A DNA stretch of 64,000 nucleotides from Agarophyton chilense (Eukaryota; Rhodophyta; Florideophyceae; Gracilariales; Gracilariaceae). Each line of letters begins with the position of its first letter. Position 1 is the first letter of the stretch. The DNA lies in contig JARGXX010000100.1 of NCBI GenBank assembly GCA_030374765.1, forward strand, positions 1,736,001 to 1,800,000, read 5' to 3'. The position numbers and the translations under genes are program-made. The notes under the pieces are model-generated. The model made no database searches. It had not been told where the DNA came from and saw only the letters and a list, made by a program, of their open reading frames with translations. Of this stretch, positions 10,701 through 21,754 are shown in pieces.

Positions 10701-12105
10701 TGTGCCTGGGTTTCGCACGTCTTTCCCATGGCCACAGGTTTTCAGTCATCATGAGCTGCAATTCCTCCAGTTTTAACGCCGTAAGCATAATCCCTTTTCT
10801 AATGTAGATACCCAAACAACTTTCACCGTTTGTTGCTCGGATTGATTCTGCGTCTCTGGTTTATCGCATCCAGAGGATGTCGGGAAAAAAGGAGATATGG
10901 TTTGATGCAATGGAATGGGCTTTTCAGAAAAATCTGGGATTTGAAAATGTCTTAAAAAGTTTGGATTGTTGCTTCTTTTTATTGCGCCGACAGCGTTTTT
11001 TGTTCACGAAAAAGAACAATTAAATGCGAGAAATACCTAAACTAGGAAAATACTACTTTATCAGTTACAAAAATTCTATTTCAAAAAGGAAATCTTAACG
11101 TGTTTTTCAAAAGAACTTGGCGGTAGTTCGGTGTTTGAAGCACTTAGTGTAAAAGATGTGCCTTCCGACCAGCACGAGCGCTAAAGGTACTCATTTTCTT
11201 TCTAAACACAAATTTGTCGTAGCTGTTGAAACGCAATTTCTAATAAACCCCAGATTAAATGGGGAAATCTTTCTATCATTGAATCTTACTTCACGTCTTT
11301 GACGACCTGTTTCTGAAATCTTGAAAAAATAATTTGAATGAAAAAATAATTTCAAGATTTCAGAGTTCTTGAAAAAGATTTTTCTATTTCAGTGTTTTCC
11401 AGTGTTTTTGGGGTTCGGGCACCACCTGCGCGACAGGTTTGAAACATGACTGAAATGGATTGAGGTTTGTTCAGGTTTCAACATGGACATTATTGTTGTT
11501 CGGTGAATTCACCAACAATCCCTACCAGTTTCAAGGTGTCTGGCTTCCACTAGGAGTCCATGATTTGTCTGGATGAGCTTCCAAGTAATATGTCATCATA
11601 AATTGACTGTGCTGTCACAATTGAGTCTTTAGACCACCACTTCATAGTTGCTCGGTCGATGCGGAACACTGAAGAATTGAATTTCCACCCACAAATTTTT
11701 GTCTTCGGCCAAGGGCCCCATCTCTTTGTAAGCACATTGATGATTGGTTGAACTGGTTCGAAGGGCAAGACAATGGCCCTTGTGATGGTCCAACAACGCT
11801 GTGCTTTGATAGTGATAGATCATTGTCAGTGCACATTCACATGTTAGACTTTTTCTTCATATCCTATTCATACAGTTATGCTCAACGCGATATCCGATTC
11901 AGCGCTGGTATTCCCAGCTCTCGTAGAAAAAAACTGGTTTCTGGCACATTTCGCAACCTAATCTATGAGCACTTGGTGTCAAATTAGAAGAACCTGTTAC
12001 TTGGAATTGATACACTTGCAGAGGACCATGTCGATTGAGTTCTTCAGGGAACAAAAGCCAAGCGTAATTAAAGCAGCGACTACTCTTTTGAGTGTTTCTC
12101 AGTCG
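7780..12105. other. Long intergenic stretch: GC-rich block and a hairpin
   Basis: I cannot support a gene here. About 10150-10480 is GC-richer than its surroundings with open frames on both strands (for example minus 9862-10548), which looks like compositional openness or a promoter-type CpG block. 10800-11450 is AT-rich and holds a 15-bp-arm inverted repeat (11312-11364). A minus-strand frame at 11550-11768 looks non-random (KRWGPWPKTK, MKWWSKDS) but I could not assign it. Confidence 0.4.
11312..11364. repeat. Inverted repeat, 15-bp arms, 23-nt loop
   Basis: TCTGAAATCTTGAAA (11312-11326) and its exact reverse complement (11350-11364) enclose an A/T-rich spacer. It lies in AT-rich intergenic DNA about 0.9 kb upstream of the secreted-protein gene. 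It could be a small foldback element or an RNA hairpin; no coding context. Confidence 0.7.
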
Positions 12106-12112
12106 TATATAA
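12106..12112 (+). promoter_or_regulatory. TATA box of the secreted-protein gene
   Basis: TATATAA within CGTATATAAGAG, about 134 bases upstream of the ATG at 12246. Spacing allows a start site near 12135-12140 and a roughly 100-base leader. The leader has an upstream ATG (12134) in another frame. Confidence 0.6.
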
Positions 12113-12245
12113 GAGACAATACAATCCCGGAACATGTACGACTTCCAAACCTCCAGCCACTCCATTTCAATACAACCCCCACTCAAAATCGACCTTGTTT
12201 TCAATCCGTTTCTTTCAATCGTACCAAGATTAAGCGTTTTCTACG

Positions 12246-13040
12246 ATGAAGACAGTCATCTGTACTTTGTTCGCTTCAGCTCTCTTTGCTTGCACACTGG
12301 CGTTCAGAAAACGTTGTCCAAAGTACCGCACCAAGATCGTGAGGCGCACAGCCCATGAAGCCAAAGGTCTCACATCCGCTGTCGAGAACTACAAGAAACT
12401 TTTGGGAGGCGAAAACAATGGAAACAATGCAGGTCCACTTCTGTCAGGCCAACGATCCATCAATTGGGATGCTGACATCGTTCCGTTTAACATGCCCGGG
12501 AATTTCTTCAACAAGGTGGTCACTCGTGGCGCTGTGTTCCACGCTCGAGGAGGAAAATTTGCTGTTTCGAATGGCGGAGCGTCATCGGCGAAGGATGATC
12601 GGTTCTCTTCGTTGCTCCCAGCGTTTGTGAGCAAGCAGTTCCGCCGGTTTTCTTTGAAACGTCTGTTTACTCCCGTTGCTTCCAACCGTGTTACGGTCAA
12701 GTTTCAGATTCCTGCGACGGTTAACGCGGGCAGAGTAAGTGGGTTTGGAGCGGTGTTCACCGATGTGGATCTTGCACGGCGTACATATATGATATACTAT
12801 GACAAGAAGGGATGTAAGATTGCAAAGGTTGTTGTGGGGCGTAAGAACAGGGGTCTCAGTTTTGCCGGACTGGTGGTAGTTGACCGTCACAACCCGAAGA
12901 AGAAATTGTCAGTTATTTCCAAGGTGAAGGTGCAATTAGGCAATACATCAATTAAGGGATTCTTCCGTAGTACTTGGCATGGCTTCTTCAAGGACGTGGT
13001 CGTGATGGATGACCTTTTCTACGGCGAACCGATGCAATAG
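12246..13040 (+). CDS. Secreted/extracellular beta-sandwich-like protein, 264 aa
   Basis: An intact intronless frame with TATA box (12106) and poly(A) signal (13229). Residues 1-20 (MKTVICTLFASALFACTLAF) form a signal peptide: basic n-region, hydrophobic core, small residues near the cut. A basic stretch with a dibasic site (KIVRRT) follows and may be a propeptide. Residues about 65-90 carry a pattern I associate with a family of uncharacterised exported proteins: SINWD, FNMPGNFFN, RGAVF. Later GFGAVFTDVD and alternating hydrophobic strands suggest a beta-sandwich, possibly carbohydrate- or matrix-binding. That role is inference; no catalytic residues are evident. ATG context is TACGATGAAG. 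It is the most convincing host gene in the window, flanked on both sides by apparently non-coding DNA. Confidence 0.85.
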   Translation: MKTVICTLFASALFACTLAFRKRCPKYRTKIVRRTAHEAKGLTSAVENYKKLLGGENNGNNAGPLLSGQRSINWDADIVPFNMPGNFFNKVVTRGAVFHARGGKFAVSNGGASSAKDDRFSSLLPAFVSKQFRRFSLKRLFTPVASNRVTVKFQIPATVNAGRVSGFGAVFTDVDLARRTYMIYYDKKGCKIAKVVVGRKNRGLSFAGLVVVDRHNPKKKLSVISKVKVQLGNTSIKGFFRSTWHGFFKDVVVMDDLFYGEPMQ

Positions 13041-13228
13041 AAGAAGCGTGCTTATCATGTTTCTTCGGTGCTACTTGAAGAAAGGATAAGTGCATGTACA
13101 AAGGGCAACCGGTTCTCATGGTAGAAGTTTTGTTTTCAGACATGCAATTTTGATGTATGTTGAACGGAAAGCATATTGTCATGGAAAACCACTGAGATTG
13201 TCCAAGAAAATGTTTGGAAACCCCAAGA

Positions 13229-13238
13229 AATAAATAAA
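13229..13238 (+). terminator. Polyadenylation signal of the secreted-protein gene
   Basis: Overlapping AATAAATAAA, 189 bases after the stop at 13040. It is the first canonical AATAAA downstream on the plus strand that I see. Confidence 0.5.
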
Positions 13239-13240
13239 TG

Positions 13241-14176
13241 TGAGGGGTTGCAGAGCAGCCACGTTTTGTTGTCACAGAAAAGTACTCTCGAACGGAAAAA
13301 TTCTAAAAAGGTAAATAGCTTGAGGTTTGGTGTCCAAATAGGACAAGGTGACTGTGAAGTGGGGTGTGGCCAGACACGGAAGCAAAGTGCAGGCGAGCGA
13401 AGAAGCACCCGAAAGGGCGAGCCGGTTGCTACCTTCGAAGGTGTATTGTTCGCGACTTGTTCCGCTCCGCACTCCGCCGACAAGGCGCCCCCCGCGCGTT
13501 TGTTCAAGCTGCATAATATGCTCACTTATGGTCAGCACGTCCGTGGCGCCCGCGGGGGCACTAGTGCCACGCTCGCGAGACCGCACACAGCGTCACGGTG
13601 ATACTTTAGCGCCGTTGTGACACAAATTCACGCGCTTGTCTCCGAGGTCTACTAGCTAGCGAACCCTAACACCAATGCCACCTGGCTCGATTCCGCTGGC
13701 GCTTCTTGCTAAACCCTTCTCTCTCGCTTCATCCCGAGACGCGGGGGGGAGCGAGGAGCAAGGGGACACTGACGCCTTGTGCCCGTTCCATCTTCCCCCC
13801 CCACAATACTGAGCCAACTTCACGTAACCACGTACGATCCGCCGTGCGCCTTGAGCTTCGAGTTGGGCCATACCATATGTGGAAGAACGCACAGGCAGTA
13901 ACTTACGACATCCGTGTGTGAGCTCGTCACAACGATGTGCACAGTACAAAGTTTATCTGAACCGGGTGTGCTGTAAACCAGCCACGCACGCCGCGCCGTC
14001 TCTCTTATACGCTCGCCGAAGCAGCTTTGAGAGCGCGACGTCCGTCGCACGACCAATGCCAGCGCGCGTACAAATATCTCGCCCACCACCACCACGAGAT
14101 TCAACTTTTGTTTTCTCACACGCACCACGTGCGCGTCGTTTCTCGCTTCCCCACCGCGCTCCATAAAAGCGTCCAA
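13241..14176. other. GC-rich intergenic/promoter block
   Basis: From about 13380 the DNA becomes GC-rich and rich in CpG, with open frames on both strands that do not look like proteins (Arg/Ala/Gly-rich and overlapping). It most likely holds the promoter of the gene at 14177. A TATA-like CATAAAAG lies at 14162-14169, only 8-15 bases before the ATG at 14177 but about 145 bases before the ATG at 14312. Confidence 0.4.
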
Positions 14177-15208
14177 ATGCCTACCCGCACAGCCTTTATA
14201 ACGCCCTCTATCCCACTCCTGCGCGCGCGATCTGCCGTGCTGCCATCTGTTACCCTCCGATACCAACGTGCCCATCGTCGTCGTGCCAGCGCCGCACGCT
14301 CCGCCCCCACCATGGTGAAGCCCGCGTCCACGCCCATTACCATTCATCCCGATGATCCGTATACCAAGATCGCCAATGCTCTCATGCCCTTGTACCGAGC
14401 CGATCGTGAAAAGTTCATGCGCATCATCACCACCGTCAAGCATGCCAACCGCCACACACGACCGCTCTTTCCGGAGAATATCGATCTCTCAGCCATAGCG
14501 CCCGTGCCCGAAGCCGAACGCGAGGCGTTCAAGGAGAAGTACATTAGTACTACAAAGGCCAGCTGGAATTCGCCTGAGGGGAAAGAGCTTTGCAAGGACA
14601 ATGGACGCCCGGTAATGTATGCGCGTTGGCGTTGGGCGCTGGCTAATATGGACACCTACATCAACATGCTGCGCGTTTATGGTCATTCAGATGAAAAGAT
14701 TGCGCGCATGTTGCGCGGCATCCCCATGTGCATGGATTCAGAGGCGGCCTACAACGAACTCCGTGAAGCGCTCAAAGCGCTGGCAGTGCGTATTGGCGAC
14801 GAATTGAACTGGAAGAACGTGGGATTCGTGTTCACAGGCAGCTCGGTGCCGGGTTTCAGTCAAAACCCGCTCAAGGGCTTCAAGGACCTTCCGAGCAAAA
14901 TCACCGACCCCAAAAAGTCGGATGTAGACATCTGCATTGTGGCGGACGGCGTCAACGTGACGGTGGCGAACAACCACAGCGATGGGGACGAGTTCAACGA
15001 GCCCAAGTGGGCATTCCCCACCACTCAGACCGAAATCACTAGTGGCATGCGCTTTGGATGCAAGAATTTGCGCGAGTTTTCCAAAACTGCGGCGGACTTT
15101 TACGACAAGTGGTCGGTCAAATTGCCCGGAGGGTTGCAGTTTACCTTCTGCGAGGACGACACCGACATCCCGCCGTGGGAGGCGCGTATCAACATTCGTG
15201 ACGCATGA
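14177..15208 (+). CDS. Nucleotidyltransferase-fold-like protein, possible organelle-targeted
   Basis: An intact frame with two plausible starts: ATG 14177 (343 aa) or ATG 14312 (298 aa, excellent context CCACCATGG). The extra 45 residues are Arg/Ser/Thr/Ala-rich without acidic residues (MPTRTAFITP..., then QRAHRRRASAARSAP), which looks like a plastid or mitochondrial transit peptide, so I list the longer form. The body is alpha-helical at first (AREAFKEKY, WRWALANMDTYINML). It then carries FTGSSVPGFSQ and, after a Lys/Pro-rich loop, KKSDVDICIVAD. The GSS...SDVDI pair fits the hG[GS]...[DE]h[DE]h signature of the nucleotidyltransferase superfamily, with a longer than usual spacing. Residues near the C-terminus (LQFTFCEDDTDIP) could supply the third acid. 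Substrate and pathway are unknown. Confidence 0.75.
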   Translation: MPTRTAFITPSIPLLRARSAVLPSVTLRYQRAHRRRASAARSAPTMVKPASTPITIHPDDPYTKIANALMPLYRADREKFMRIITTVKHANRHTRPLFPENIDLSAIAPVPEAEREAFKEKYISTTKASWNSPEGKELCKDNGRPVMYARWRWALANMDTYINMLRVYGHSDEKIARMLRGIPMCMDSEAAYNELREALKALAVRIGDELNWKNVGFVFTGSSVPGFSQNPLKGFKDLPSKITDPKKSDVDICIVADGVNVTVANNHSDGDEFNEPKWAFPTTQTEITSGMRFGCKNLREFSKTAADFYDKWSVKLPGGLQFTFCEDDTDIPPWEARINIRDA

Positions 15209-16159
15209 GCGTGTTGTTGGGCATGTGGCTGAAGCGTGCGACGTTGTGGGGGGAGCCAATTGGGAACAACAATGTGGCAAGTACGGAAGCATTTTGGAAG
15301 CAGTTCGGAAGCAGTTTGGAAGCAGAGTGTGCAAGACGCGAACTGAGCTGCACGCGCGCGTGTCAGGCGCGCGTCGAGTGTACGATTCCCGTTGCGCTCA
15401 AACAACTGAAACACGCCGATAGCCAATCAGATGCATGCCCTGCGTGTCATCTCTAGCGGTTGTGCAGTAACCATATTTCGTACTACAGTACTACTTTCAG
15501 TAGATGTACTTGGTGGGTTACGACCGACAGCTCCGTCACCACCGCTTGTGTGGGCGTGACACAGCCTCCACCGGTGACCTCTCTGAAAAACAGAAAAGTA
15601 AAATCAACTAAAAGTATTTCCAACGACTTTTCAAACAAAAAGCGCCAAACTAATTGTTGCCAAATCAAACAGAATCCATAAGAAAAACAGACCGTGAGAT
15701 TCCGGAAATTTTTGGAAACCCCCCGTGTGTCACTCAATTTATTTCTTTATAAGGTTTCAATGGAGTCTAGCGATGTGCAAAAAAATTTCAATGAAGAGCT
15801 ATGTCTTCGTTCCAAAATAGAAGTGAAGGATGTTGAAAAAATTCCGCAAAACAGTTGGAAGACACCTTTTTGCAAGTTTCATCACAATCAGTACAGACAC
15901 CCTCCAAAAAAAGCCTTAATATTTGATCCTACTTTTCGCGGGGCCATCTCTTTGATTTGTGTTTTTTTAATGTTTTAAGTGCTCTGGTTCAAGTTTTAAT
16001 CTTAGGCCTCTGCCATTTTTGTCGCAGAAACGATAAACAACCAGCAAGAACGTGAGTAAGAAAGTGAGCTTTCGATGAAAGATTTGATGTTCTTTGTCTA
16101 ACGCGATACGAATGCGCAAGCGGTAGAAATACACATCTACAGTATGGAATTGTTCCTCC
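15209..16159. other. Intergenic, AT-rich; no gene seen
   Basis: Immediately after the stop lies GC-rich sequence, then from 15580 AT-rich DNA with homopolymer runs. Short frames (for example 15694-15978) carry no motif. Several near-palindromic GTACTACAGTAC-type words occur around 15480. Confidence 0.4.
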
Positions 16160-16384
16160 AGTGCCTACCTTACTCTAAGGGAGAAGCGTCACTCGAACCA
16201 AGTAAATAGTACTGCAGAAGCGCTGGGATCTTCGTCGCACTGTGATGATAATCTACTACACTAATTAAAATAAACTAATAATCTACATGAATCCACCTAA
16301 GTTCGACCCGTCCACGTGTGGCCTGTAAGATACCTCACGGCCCCGCGGCTTACAAAGCTCAACCGTTTTCATCGCTCCTTCACA
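16160..16384 (-). repeat. Truncated LTR of the C/D Ty3 family
   Basis: Matches the D LTR (57180-57396) along its length: CTCTAAGGGAGAAGCGTCACTCGA-type block, the TAATCTACTACACTAATTAAAATAAA block, and the terminus CGCTCCTTCACA. The outer terminus is intact at 16384; the other half is missing. No internal sequence follows, so it is a truncated solo LTR lying 148 bases from element A. Confidence 0.75.
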
Positions 16385-16531
16385 ACTTTTTCAATGCCCA
16401 GACTGCACGTAGGAAAAAGATTGCATCTGCATGGAGTTTTTTCGTCATGTGGATTAGACGCAGAGTTTCGTCGGCCCCAGCGCATTTTAAATCCATAAGA
16501 GTTTGTTGCAACCGACATTTCAACGCACTTT

Positions 16532-17345
16532 TGTAGAGCAATCCCAGATGGGATAACACCTCTCGGGTGTTCGATTCGCGCTCTCGTGAAGAGAGGTAAC
16601 TAAGCGAACGAGCCTTCGTGCCACCAATGCGTGGGTGAGACCACAGTGGTTCAGTCAATACTTACGAATATGATGAACCCAGGAAAAGTGAAAGAGTCAA
16701 AAAGAGATCCAAGTACAAGGATATTCCGCGGACAAAGGCAACGTTTAGGGCGAAAATGTAGGGCGAAAAAGGACGCACGACCAAGGGTACAGACCTATGA
16801 AAGGGGTATCCACACTGGATAAGCGAAACTAACACGGGTATAAGCAACCCTATAAAAGGACGGTGTACTGTCCTAAACACAGGAAACCCAACAAAAGAAA
16901 GGAACACACCAATAACAACGGCACAGTGACGTTTGAGCTTCCCGAGGGGATAGATTAGCCAAACCGGTCGCGGTTCCTCCCGTTAAGAGACGGAAACTCT
17001 CGTAGACGACATAACCTAGAGCTAAATACTCAGTTGCCATTTACTTGGTGGTGGCGCGGCGGTGAAGCCATCGTTTAAGTCTATTCTAAACAGTGAACTA
17101 CACTTGTAGACTATAGTAATGCAAACCAACGCCGGGTCCATACACGTATCCTTTGCGTAACCCCAGCCTTGCACGTCCATCCGTCCACTACGGTACTACT
17201 GTATAGACTTAAATAACCTACCTTCTAAGGTGTCTAAAATACTACAAACTAGTATTACTCATAAATGAAGTGACGTGGTCCCCGATATATCGGATGCCAT
17301 ATGAATGGTTCCCCTACCGGTTATACGCGCACGAGTTGCTCTACA
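16532..17345 (-). repeat. Element A left LTR (3' LTR in gag orientation)
   Basis: 814 bp, TGTAGAGC...TCTACA. Aligns with 24713-25529 in the same orientation (for example the AGCTTCCCGAGGGGATAGAT block). It carries TATAAAAG on the plus strand at 16851-16858, facing the antisense ORF; the other LTR has lost that box. Confidence 0.85.
16851..16858 (+). promoter_or_regulatory. Candidate antisense TATA box in element A LTR
   Basis: TATAAAAG pointing away from the LTR toward the antisense ORF that begins about 17431. The matching place in the right LTR reads TGTACAGG. It may be a relic of the promoter that expressed the antisense ORF, or chance. Confidence 0.3.
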
Positions 17346-17430
17346 TCTCCCCCTTTTTAAAGTTGGAGTACAGGGGAAACATCGCAATCCATAGTGACGT
17401 ACGAACAACGGAAAGAGCAGTCCTTCCACC

Positions 17431-18975
17431 ATGGGTGTCACCGATGTTCCGGTTCGTCGTAAGAAACTCCCGTCTGACTCACTCAGCCCGAGTAATTTTA
17501 ACATCTTCTCTTCTGCTCAATCGCAGCCTGCTCAATCTTTTCCAAACAGAATGAATCCCTTTTCGGACAACAACGATCAAGTTCCTACCGGTGCGTCGAG
17601 CTCTGCGGGATCCTAATACCACAGTGGTTTCCTATCAGCTCCGCTTCCTCAGGGGACTTCGCAACCTTGCGTAAACAACCTCTTCGACGCTCCCGTGTGG
17701 AATTCGCCTCAAGCGATGCTCGTCTCAACGAATAAATCTGCTTGGATATCGCGCGAATCGCTCGTTGTGCGAGATCCTTTTCAGGGCAGTTTCCTCTATT
17801 CCAGAGCCCCTTGATTCCATCCCACTATGGTTCTCAACAATCTGTTAATCGACTCCTTTGTGGAGGATGAGTATCTTCCGGGTGAACTTCCGGTTCAAAT
17901 TGTCCGTTCCTTCGATTGGAGGACCCGCATCGCGGTTGAACCTAATACGGTCCTACGCAGAAGATATGAAATTCTCGATGATACGAGGTCCGCTATGGCG
18001 CGTCTGGGCTATCAGCGAGTCAGCCGTACCTTTGGTGACTCTCTTGCACCGTTGGAGTACAACTTTGATGTTCCCTTCTACCGAACTCGCGGTGAAATAT
18101 CCTATGGGGATAACCAAGCTGCCTATCCGGAAACGGAGTACCATGGTCCTGGTGATCAAAAGCTCTCTCCATACATGACGTGTTAGAGCAGACCGATTCT
18201 CCGAGCGGAATTTCGATATGTATCGAGACAACCTCAGAGATCCTTCTGTCAGATGATCCGCTTCGAGTGAAAAGCTCGTTCCCGATTCGGGTGTTTCGTA
18301 CCGTATCCTAACGTTGAGGTTGAACGCCTCCATCCGCGTTTTCTTCGAGGGAAGTACGTACCCTTCCCCAGATGGTGGAATCAGGTCGAAGTACCCCGTG
18401 GGTGTTACACCGAACTTCCTCCGTGTCTTACCTACATAGGTTCAAGATTGATAGCCGATGAGCACTCGGGATACTGGAACTTGGTCCTGGCCGAATGGAC
18501 AACCCGCGTTGCGGCATTCATCCTTTGGGAGGCCTATGGTCAGAACCGATTGTGGTATCTTCCGATGGCTTTTCGCTCAACAATTCGAGCACTTAATCTC
18601 TACCCAGCGTTGGGCTCTGAAGAGAATTGTCGTGAAACTCATTACTTACTGAGTGTCATCGACAGTGTCGATTGGGATACTGTCCCTCCTTCGAACCGCG
18701 CTCGCGGACAAGCTTCTGCGTGTGATAGGTCTCCAGGACGCCGGCATCCAGGTGCTGGTGACTTTATGTACTACGACCCATGAGAGGGTGTGGTTGCAAC
18801 CGCTGCCCATGCGGGGGCGTTGCGCAAACTGACTCGGGGCATCCCAGCAGGACATCCAACTGGATTTGTGTACTCTGACACCGCTGCGGTTACCATCGAT
18901 ACCGATCATCCAAACGTAGATAACGAGGATTTCGTGGCCTCTGGAGGGACTGTTCTTATGGGCGTAGCCGGTCCG
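17431..18975 (+). pseudogene. Antisense 3' ORF (aORF family 1) of element A, stop-riddled
   Basis: One frame covers 17431-18975 with about six stops (for example near 17614, 17812, 18184 and 18781). It is colinear with the intact copy at 1-767 (DWRTRIA, YNFDVPFYRTRGEISY, RPILRAEFRY, FVPYPNVEVERL) and, further on, with B (LYPALGS, VIDSVDWDTVP, GHPTGFVYSDT). Near VLMGVAGPS the similarity to B stops, and within the same open frame RNase H sequence begins (FEVDTDASKDQVG). So the ORF is truncated and fused in frame to RNase H at about 18975. No known domain. Confidence 0.75.
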
Positions 18976-20560
18976 AGTTGCGATACTCTTGGGGTTCCGT
19001 TTGAAGTTGATACGGATGCGAGCAAAGACCAAGTTGGTTGTGCACTATTTCAGACCTCTACAGAAGTTAAACGACATCCAATAGGATATTTGTCCCGCAG
19101 TCTCAACGTTCATAAACGTAATTAATCGGTCCCAGAGAAGGAGTTGCTCGCGGTCGTTTGGGCACTAGCGACGCTCAGACCATATCTTATGGGTAATCAT
19201 TTCAAGGTACACACTGAACATTCAGCCCTCTGTTGGTTTACAAATATAACCAAACCATCGGGACGCCTCATGCGTTAGCGCCTCCGCTCACTGGAGTTTG
19301 ACCTCGATATTCTTTACAAGAAAGGTACTCTGAACACGCAAGCCAATGCGTTATTCCGCTTGGGAACCTGTGAGGAGACAGAACCTATCGACGATCTCAA
19401 GATTCCCTGCATTTTAGTAGGGGAAGCTGATGGCAGCGCCGAAATATCATCGGATGACGTGTGTGGCGATATAATGGATGGCGAACCTTCGAAGCCCCTG
19501 ACGGGTTCATTCGTACGAATAACTCCTGAAGAGATGATCCGAGAACAACAAATAGATCCTTTCTGTATACAGATCCGTTCTCGCCTCAATGGAGGAGCAA
19601 ACAGTCCCTTTGGGACAGATGACCAGGGATATCTGCCTCGAAATGCCTACCCTAACACCCAACTTGTGGTTTCTCATTCCTTACAGTAAAGGGTACTCCA
19701 TTTTTCACACTACTCGAAGTTGAGTTCCCATCCTGGAGGATGAAAATTGTACTTGACCCGTAGAAGAGATTTCTACTGGTCTGCTATGGATTTAGACTGT
19801 TATGCAGTACGCCGTTCTTGTACGGAGTGCGCGAAAAATGACGTGAAGTTAAGTAAACACTCGAAGAAGTTGAAGCTATTTCCCGCACGGGCGCCCTTGG
19901 AATTCGTGGCTATCGACCTTTTCGGTGAGCTAATCAGGACTCCTCGAGGAAATCGATATCTGTTGGTGATGAAAGACCGCTTTTCAAAGCTCGTCAGGAC
20001 AGTACCGCTTAAACGGATTAGATCTTATACCGTGGCACAGGCCTTTGCAACTCACTGAATCCCGTACATCTGATCTCAGATAATGGCTTGCAGTTTACGT
20101 CAAAGTTCTTTCAAGACGTGTTTCGAAAACTCAAAATAAGGAACCTATTTACTACAACCTACCATCCGCAAACGAAGGATCAGGTAGAACGGTTTAACCG
20201 TACATTGCTCAACGTGTTACGATCCAATGTCGCGGATCACCCCAAGCAATGCGATTTTTACACTGACGCGGTAACGTATGCGTACAACACCCAGATGCAT
20301 AGAGTTGGTATTATCACGAATTCCACCACCAGTGGCTATTCAGGCTCAACCGACGCCCTCCGCGTTCCCCTCACCGAAATTATATCGGGAATCCTGAAAG
20401 GAATGATTGAAAGCAATGGTGCCAATTGCCCAGGAAGCAAAGGACAAGGCCCAAGCCGCTTATAAGCGTAATTTTGATGATCGAATCCGCAAGCCTTTAC
20501 CTCAGATAGCGGTTAACAATTTCGTATTCGTACGGAAGGAATACTACAATCCTTAAAAAG
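18976..20560 (+). pseudogene. Element A pol fragment: RNase H and integrase
   Basis: The RNase H part has FEVDTDASKDQVGCALFQ, PIGYLSRSLN, EKELLAVVWAL and HTEHSALCWF, covering much of the Ty3 RNase H. The integrase follows with an N-terminal zinc site (HYSKLSSH, CTEC), the first catalytic Asp in FVAIDLFG, the second in ISDNG and the Glu in DQVERFN, then a GPY/F-like segment (SPIADGPCRVISV). There are stops at about 19123, 19276, 19687 and 19739 and a frameshift at about 20058. RT and protease are absent. The block is on the strand opposite to this element's gag, which is unusual (see findings). Confidence 0.8.
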
Positions 20561-21754
20561 ATAAACGGCACAAACTCTCACCTATTGCTGACGGACCTTG
20601 CCGAGTCATCTCAGTCGATTAGACCACAGTGGTATTGGAAGATGACAAACAGCACGAACGGTTTTCTCTTAATACAGTGACCAGAGCCCCATCGTTAACA
20701 ATGGAAGTCGTACTACAACCCCTACCTTCCCCGGTAATGGGCACTCCTCAGCGGACAGTTCGCCTTCGCGATCAGAGATTCTCCTGCACATAACTCGCGG
20801 CTTTTCTGACCTACCAAAGCGTTCGGAAACTGTTATTACAGGCTCTTCTACCTCAACGAAAGGACCTCGGATAAACCCGACAATTATCACTAGGCTGACC
20901 CCACCTATTCAGGTAATCACGACTCCCGTGAACCCGCCAAAGGAGGGGGAGGCTACAGAAGAAGGTGCTACAAATAAGTGTCTGGTGATCCCCGGGAGTC
21001 CCACTCATGGAGATAAAATTACTCGCAAGTTGGCGATGACTGACCACTTCATAGATGGGAAACCTGCGCCGGAAGGGAAACGCAGAAGCGTACAAAAGAA
21101 GAAGATCGCCATTGCGAAGAGAGATGAAGGAAGTTCATGAATTCAACCAGGTTGGTACTGCTGCAGAGAAGAGATCACATTTACTGTACAGCATAACACT
21201 GCGAAACAACGGTGCACTGCACAGAACCACGTCGGAACGTTATGCCTCACACGCGTAAGCCGCAAACCGTCATCAAACTGGTCTCTGACTTGACAGTGCA
21301 GAAAAGATACCCTGGATGGTACTGTACACTACAACCTCGTTGATATACAGTGCCGTGGCAGGGCGCATGTTTATGCCAAGCCAATGAGATTCGCTATGAC
21401 CCTCTGGGTGTTCCGCCGCCCTGCACAGGGAATGTGAAGCATGAGATTCCCCGCCATGACGGATTTGTCAATTGCAAACGGCATTCCGCTGTTTTGTGGA
21501 AGACACCGCTCATCGGTTTGAAGTCCAATCCCCGCAGACCTATTCTGGATTAACTCTAATTTACGAGAGCTTCACGAAGAACCAGGAGGTGATTGAATTG
21601 GTCGCTTATAGCGAAAGTTACAATTTCGCCGTCACCACGATTCTCGACGAAGTCGCGAGTGATCCAAACACGTGCCGAAGTTGAAATCCCTCACTTGAGG
21701 CTTGCTCCTAAACTCTTTTGAGTCTTACAAAGAATATCTTGACCGGAATACGTC
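20561..21754 (+). other. Element A integrase-chromodomain linker, degenerate
   Basis: It starts with the end of the integrase C-terminal domain (ERFSLNTVTRAP), then low-similarity, stop-rich sequence with Pro-rich and Lys/Arg-rich patches. B and D have Pro/Ser-rich linkers in the same place. Two overlapping frames at 21350-21684 are unassigned. Confidence 0.5.

Noticed and set aside
11550-11768. Minus frame with KRWGPWPKTK and MKWWSKDS, possibly transposase-like
   Set aside because: Too short and not assignable to a family from sequence alone.
13820-14455. 211-codon minus frame over the start of the nucleotidyltransferase-like gene
   Set aside because: Antisense shadow of a GC-rich promoter and N-terminus; Gly/Arg/His-rich, no motif.
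14738-15334. 198-codon minus frame within the nucleotidyltransferase-like gene
   Set aside because: Mirror of the sense gene's codon bias; the sense frame has the conserved motif pair.
18790-19125. A genuine fused gene of antisense ORF and RNase H
   Set aside because: Stops upstream and downstream and the inverted pol block make an accidental fusion at a rearrangement junction more likely.
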